A DNA stretch of 9,877 bases from Nitrospira sp. (GTDB lineage Bacteria > Nitrospirota > Nitrospiria > Nitrospirales > Nitrospiraceae): assembly GCA_015904045.1 (NCBI GenBank), contig JABMDG010000062.1:6392-16268 (forward strand). The letters run 5' to 3'. Shown here piece after piece: positions 6,673 through 9,877 of this stretch. Each line of letters opens with the position of its first letter. Position 1 is the stretch's first letter. Below the pieces are notes generated by a model. It searched no databases. It saw nothing but the letters and a program-made list of their open reading frames with translations, and had not been told where the DNA came from. Made by a program: the position numbers and the translations under genes.

Positions 6673-7338
6673 ATGGATACACTCCGGGCGATGGAACAAC
6701 GACTGTCAGCCTTGCTGGAAGACCGCACCCATATCGGACGCGATCTTCACGACTGCATCCTCCAATCGCTCTACGCAATCGGCTTGAATATCGAGGCCGA
6801 GTGGCGGAAGCACCGCCACACCACTCCGGAATCGGAACAGACTCACGCCCACACCATTGAGCAGATCAATCGGCTCATTCACGACATACGCCAGATGATT
6901 CACGGACTCGATGAGGGTGTTGTGCAGGAATTCGACCTGATGACAGAACTCCAGACGTTGAAATCGGCCTACGATCAGATTGGCCACGTGCGGATCAGCT
7001 TGGATCTTCACCCCGCTGCCATTGAGGTTCTGACCAAGGAAGAAGAACGGGAGATTCTAAGCATTGCGCGGGAGGCCCTTAGCAACTGTGTCCGCCATGC
7101 CAGGGCTGCCCATGCCGCGATCTCGATCCGCAGGCGCGGCGACAGAATCCGTCTGCAGATCAGCGACGACGGACGAGGCTTCGCTACGGGAGATGGCCGG
7201 CCGCAGGGCTACGGCCTTGCCAACATGACCGCTCGCGCAAAAAAGATCGGCGGAACATTGCGCATTCAATCCGAGGAAGGCCGATTCACCGATATCATTG
7301 CGGAATTCTTGTTGGAGCCTATTCTGACGCCTGTATGA
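6673..7338 (+). CDS. Sensor-less histidine kinase (HisKA_3/NarX-DesK type)
   Basis: This 221-residue cytoplasmic kinase consists almost entirely of the transmitter. It has a HisKA_3 dimerisation/phosphoacceptor helix with RDLHDCILQSLYAIGLN and phospho-His26, followed by a HATPase_c domain with N-box EALSNCVRHA (Asn138), DDGRGF (165-170) and GYGLANM (179-185). There is no transmembrane segment and no PAS, GAF or HAMP domain, so the signal must come from a partner or from lost N-terminal sequence. The ATG at 6673 is chosen because GGAGG (6663-6667) lies five bases before it; the ATG at 6661 lacks a usable site and would add four residues. The stop overlaps the regulator's ATG (ATGA at 7335-7338), so the pair is one operon. 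It should phosphorylate the regulator at 7335-8018. Confidence 0.92.
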   Translation: MDTLRAMEQRLSALLEDRTHIGRDLHDCILQSLYAIGLNIEAEWRKHRHTTPESEQTHAHTIEQINRLIHDIRQMIHGLDEGVVQEFDLMTELQTLKSAYDQIGHVRISLDLHPAAIEVLTKEEEREILSIAREALSNCVRHARAAHAAISIRRRGDRIRLQISDDGRGFATGDGRPQGYGLANMTARAKKIGGTLRIQSEEGRFTDIIAEFLLEPILTPV

Positions 7339-8018
7339 AACGCGCTATTCGCATTGTAATTCTTGACGATCACGAACTCGTCCGGAAGGGGCTCCGTACC
7401 TTCCTCGATCGTGAACCGGACCTCCTGGTGGTGGGGGAAGCGGGGACCTTGGCTGATGCACTGCCACTCGTGGCGCGTCTTCATCCACATCTGATGCTGC
7501 TCGACATGAAGTTACCCGATGTCTCCGGTATAGAATCCTGCCGGCGGCTTCTTGCTGCCGCGCCCAATCTACGAGTCCTGGTCCTGACCGGTCATGCTGA
7601 GGCCACCACCGTTTCCGCAGCCATCAAAAGCGGCGCCCATGGCTACATTCTGAAAGACGTGAAACTAGACGATCTCGCTCAGGCCATTCGAACAGTTGCA
7701 GCAGGCCGCGGCTACCTCGATCCTCGCGTTACCCAGTATGCGTTACATTGGATTCGCACCGGGGTATCCCAGACATCCCTCCTTCAGGGACTGAGAGCGC
7801 TGTCGCCCCAGGAGCGCCTGATTATGCCCCTACTGGCACAGGGTAAAACCAATAAGGAAATTGCCGTTCAGCTGAAGCTGAGTGACAAAACCGTCAAGAA
7901 TTATCTCGTCAACATTTATACCAAGCTCAACGTGAACCGCCGCACGGAAGCCGTGGCCTGGTTCATGCGCGAATGTCCTTCCAGCGAAGCCGAAAATCCC
8001 ATCAGCCCGTCTGCCTGA
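7335..8018 (+). CDS. NarL/FixJ-family response regulator
   Basis: The 227-residue protein has an N-terminal receiver domain (about 5-120) and a C-terminal LuxR-type helix-turn-helix (about 155-211). The phosphorylation site is intact: acidic pair Asp11-Asp12, phospho-acceptor Asp57 (LLDMKLPD), Thr85 and Lys107. The DNA-binding domain shows LSPQERLIMPLLAQGKTNKE with the recognition helix in LSDKTVKNYLVNIYTKL. Its start codon overlaps the kinase stop (ATGA), so it is almost certainly the kinase's cognate transcription factor. Target promoters are unknown. A small GC hairpin (CCGTC 8007-8011 / GACGG 8017-8021) spans the stop codon but lacks a U tract, so it is weak as a terminator. The convergent FIST gene ends 29 bases downstream. 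Confidence 0.95.
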   Translation: MKRAIRIVILDDHELVRKGLRTFLDREPDLLVVGEAGTLADALPLVARLHPHLMLLDMKLPDVSGIESCRRLLAAAPNLRVLVLTGHAEATTVSAAIKSGAHGYILKDVKLDDLAQAIRTVAAGRGYLDPRVTQYALHWIRTGVSQTSLLQGLRALSPQERLIMPLLAQGKTNKEIAVQLKLSDKTVKNYLVNIYTKLNVNRRTEAVAWFMRECPSSEAENPISPSA

Positions 8019-8046
8019 CGGCGATCCGTACAACATCACGGTGTAT

Positions 8047-9126
8047 TCACAATATTTCCGGCTTCGAGTCGTGAACTACCGGACATTGATCTGTTAACGT
8101 CATGGTCTGATTGTGCAAATCGCACGTTCCCACCGCATAGGGAGAAGTCTCACCGTAGGAGTAGAATCCGACCTGCTGCGTCCCTTTGGGCAGCACATCG
8201 GCAGTGGCCTCGATCTCCTCTTCCGTCCTTCCGCCTAACACCAGACGGCGCCCCACACAACTGATGGCGATGGCGAGCGTTGAGCCGGTGTCGTCGGTCG
8301 GCCACCGCGTGGAGGATGCCGCCCCCGAGGCCCCTTGGACCAACCGGTCGAAATTCGCCTCCATCAGTTGCGCGAAAGATCCTTCCGGAATATCTCCCGC
8401 GAACGTCAGCGATTGGTCATCTTCGTTGACCGCCAAGATCGTCCTGACCAGGCTCTTGGGGTCCGTGAGGCTGGCCCGCAAGGACAGCGGGAAGAGGAGC
8501 CCTGTGGCCGGCAGTCCGGACGCTCGATCGCCCAGATATTCCTTGTAGAGTTGAAGCGCGGGGCGATTATCGAGTTCGAAGAGAACATTGCCTTTGGACC
8601 GTGTGACCAGGCGCTCAGGACCGAACCGATCCCAGCCGCCTTTTGAGCCATGACCGATCCGAATCCGATCGCCGTACAAACCGACGGCCGTCACAAAGCC
8701 TGTTTGAGGCCGCCGGTCTTGCAACACCCAGGTACGGCGGAATCGGTCTCCATCGCCGGCCAATCCTCCGGTTACCACAACAGAGGCGGATACCACCGCG
8801 TTCAGCCCCCGCACCAATTCGCTCCCATTCACGCGAAGGCCGTCGGAAAGAACGAGGACGCCTTTCAATGTTGGATCATTAAGCTGTCGCGCGATAGTCT
8901 CTCCAGCCGCAAATGAATCCTCCGAGGACTCGGCCGGGGCGCTGGCGACCCTAACAGTGGTGTGATCGAACCGTACAATGGCCGCGCTGAGACTTTCATC
9001 GAAAATCTGTGTTCCGAAAATTTCTCCGGCTGTTGAACAGCCGATTACCGTGGCCTGAGGATATCTCTCGATAAACTCGCTGATCGGGTCCGCCGAATCG
9101 ATGAAACTGGACGATCCGAACAGCAC
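8047..9126 (-). CDS. FIST-domain sensory protein (FIST_N + FIST_C), reading frame after an amber codon
   Basis: The open frame of 359 codons from a GTG at 9126 holds a FIST_N domain (VIGCSTAGEIFGTQ near 27-40) and a FIST_C domain ending in FYSYGETSPYAVGTCDLHNQTMTLT. FIST proteins are thought to be small-ligand (possibly amino-acid) sensors tied to signal transduction. Homology continues upstream of the GTG to an ATG at 9211-9213 (MEIHTLRYDRKDR-stop-SVKDWPQLDSRQTLIV), which has a good AAGGAA ribosome site. An in-frame TAG at codon 14 interrupts that frame. The GTG has no ribosome site and would start inside the first beta-strand. The gene may therefore be inactive, weakly expressed from a later start, or rescued by readthrough. 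It converges with the kinase/regulator operon and could have been its sensor; that link is inference. Confidence 0.85.
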   Translation of the reverse strand: MLFGSSSFIDSADPISEFIERYPQATVIGCSTAGEIFGTQIFDESLSAAIVRFDHTTVRVASAPAESSEDSFAAGETIARQLNDPTLKGVLVLSDGLRVNGSELVRGLNAVVSASVVVTGGLAGDGDRFRRTWVLQDRRPQTGFVTAVGLYGDRIRIGHGSKGGWDRFGPERLVTRSKGNVLFELDNRPALQLYKEYLGDRASGLPATGLLFPLSLRASLTDPKSLVRTILAVNEDDQSLTFAGDIPEGSFAQLMEANFDRLVQGASGAASSTRWPTDDTGSTLAIAISCVGRRLVLGGRTEEEIEATADVLPKGTQQVGFYSYGETSPYAVGTCDLHNQTMTLTDQCPVVHDSKPEIL

Positions 9127-9213
9127 AATCAGCGTCTGCCGGGAATCGAGCTGTGGCCAGTCCTTGACGGACTACCGGTCCTTCCGATCATAACGAAGCG
9201 TATGGATCTCCAT
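9127..9213 (-). other. Original 5' end of the FIST gene with in-frame amber codon (TAG at 9172-9174)
   Basis: Read on the minus strand, an ATG at 9211-9213 opens 13 codons (MEIHTLRYDRKDR), then TAG, then 15 codons (SVKDWPQLDSRQTLI) that run in frame into the GTG at 9126. The residues on both sides of the stop look like a typical FIST N-terminus, where Trp often stands at this place. A single TGG-to-TAG change would explain it. Confidence 0.75.
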
Positions 9214-9603
9214 CGCGTGATTTCCTTTTCATCTACATCCTAGACTGCGCGGCCAACTGACTCCCCGGCCGCAGGCCGCTGCCTATCACTGAGCCGTAGG
9301 GCAAACCAATCCCACGATGGCGTCGCAGTCATTCCTCACTCTCCAGTGAATGACCTTGAGGAAGGGCACCTCAGAGCCGCAAGACAGGGCTCAGGACCGA
9401 CCGCATGAACGGATGCCGCAATAGATACATCGCCATTCGTCGATTGCGAACCGAATTGCGAGCAAACCAACTCGGTACTATGTCGGTTTTCAAATCACAA
9501 AACTTGATGGGAACTAGAGGAGGAAATGTACGACAGAGCTATTCCGTGCGGCGTGGGGGGAAACCTCCGTCAGACAGCGAGATCCGATCAGCCCAGATCC
9601 ATA
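9214..9603. other. 390-base gene-free region with clustered small inverted repeats
   Basis: No convincing gene is seen here. Short plus-strand frames (ATGs at 9405 and 9526) run into the antisense 3' end of the next gene and have no recognisable content. An AGGAGG at 9518-9523 lies only two bases before the ATG at 9526, too close to be a normal site. The region contains a CGGCC-GCA-GGCCG hairpin (9266-9278). At 9328-9392 are three consecutive inverted repeats: GTCATT/AATGAC with inner CACT/AGTG (9328-9354), TGAGG/CCTCA (9357-9373) and GAGCC/GGCTC (9374-9392). The FIST gene's promoter should lie here, but no clear -35/-10 pair was recognised. Confidence 0.5.
9222..9227 (-). promoter_or_regulatory. 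Ribosome binding site AAGGAA of the FIST gene
   Basis: AAGGAA on the minus strand lies eight bases before the ATG at 9211-9213. It supports that ATG, and not the GTG at 9126, as the ancestral start, and so supports reading the intervening TAG as a nonsense mutation. Confidence 0.6.
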
Positions 9604-9877
9604 TCATTGCCAGGCAGGCGTCAGCTGCCCATTGCGATCCCGCCAGTGAGGAGTCCAGACCAGCGCCACAAGTTTGACGGCAATGTTGGCCTTGGTAGGT
9701 TTGATTGAAATAGTTTCAAGCTTTTCGTTCAAGGGATCAGTTGCCGCAGCCAGTGCGTCACTCTCCGACTTGAATTGCGCTTCAAGATCGGCCAGCTGCT
9801 GTTGAAGCACCGCCACGTTTTCTTCCGCCGCCCCGACATCCTGAGACTCTTTCATGACCCGGCCTGCACTCCGGACC
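9604..9877 (-). CDS. C-terminal end of a probable large ATP-binding (HerA/DUF87-like) protein, partial
   Basis: The frame is open from the window edge to a TGA at 9604-9606, giving about 90 residues of a C-terminus. The first part is a strongly charged, heptad-like helix (AEENVAVLQQQLADLEAQFKSE), probably a coiled coil. The end, with IKPTKANIAVKLVALVWTP followed by LTPAW, resembles the conserved tail of large bacterial ATP-binding proteins of the HerA/DUF87 type. That assignment is from memory of the family, and the ATPase domain itself lies outside the window. The ATG at 9853-9855 is probably internal, because the frame stays open upstream (VRSAGRV) with the same helical character. The role is unknown. 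Confidence 0.55.
   Translation of the reverse strand, partial: VRSAGRVMKESQDVGAAEENVAVLQQQLADLEAQFKSESDALAAATDPLNEKLETISIKPTKANIAVKLVALVWTPHWRDRNGQLTPAWQ

Noticed and set aside
8007..8021. CCGTC-TGCCT-GACGG hairpin at the response regulator stop codon as a terminator.
   Set aside because: Only five base pairs and no T run follow it, so it is too weak to call.
9405..9708. Plus-strand frames of 90 and 60 codons, the latter after AGGAGG.
   Set aside because: They overlap antisense to a recognisable C-terminus, have no family-like content, and the AGGAGG is only two bases from the ATG.
1..9877. Search for a mobile element or defence island (transposase, integrase, CRISPR, toxin-antitoxin).
   Set aside because: No such gene, terminal inverted repeat with target duplication, or repeat array was seen. 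The HerA-like C-terminus alone is not evidence of a defence system.

Overview
The window looks like chromosomal DNA of a Nitrospira-like bacterium (phylum Nitrospirota). This is an inference from the style of the proteins (FIST, OmpP1/FadL and HisKA_3 kinase sequences), the moderately high GC and the GCTGAAGGCTGAT-type intergenic repeat; no marker gene settles it. It is not a phage, CRISPR or plasmid region. It is a housekeeping neighbourhood with visible duplication and decay.

Layout. Positions 1-967 (+) hold the last 22 codons of a VOC/glyoxalase-like gene followed by a full-length dapF-family gene. An imperfect inverted repeat (983-1101) then leads directly into uvrC (1102-2970, +). Convergent to uvrC on the minus strand is an OmpP1/FadL-type outer-membrane protein without its N-terminal half (2962-3501). 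It is joined to the 3' end of a site-2-protease-like membrane metalloprotease (3498-4226). Divergent from the protease is an exported polysaccharide deacetylase-like gene (4301-5014), coupled by an ATGA overlap to a GNAT acetyltransferase (5011-5487). A second VOC gene (5589-5987) and a second dapF (6128-6562) follow. The second dapF stops matching after residue 135. Next is a sensor-less histidine kinase with its LuxR-type response regulator (6673-8018, ATGA overlap). Facing them on the minus strand is a FIST-domain sensor gene (8047-9213) with an in-frame amber codon at codon 14. A 390-base gene-free stretch with several small inverted repeats separates it from the 3' end of a probable large ATP-binding protein (9604-9877, minus).

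How the genes relate. The VOC-dapF pair occurs twice, about 5.9 kb apart and about 90% identical over the shared DapF residues, which points to an old segmental duplication. Both DapF copies carry Ser where DAP epimerases have their first catalytic Cys. The intact copy also has Ser in place of the second catalytic Cys, while the substrate-binding residues are kept. This is the most interesting biochemical observation here. The kinase/regulator pair has no sensor domain of its own and sits beside a FIST sensor, so a three-gene signalling unit is plausible but only inferred. Four loci look broken or scarred: the second dapF, fadL, the protease C-terminus and the FIST gene. No clearly new multi-gene defence or mobile system was found.
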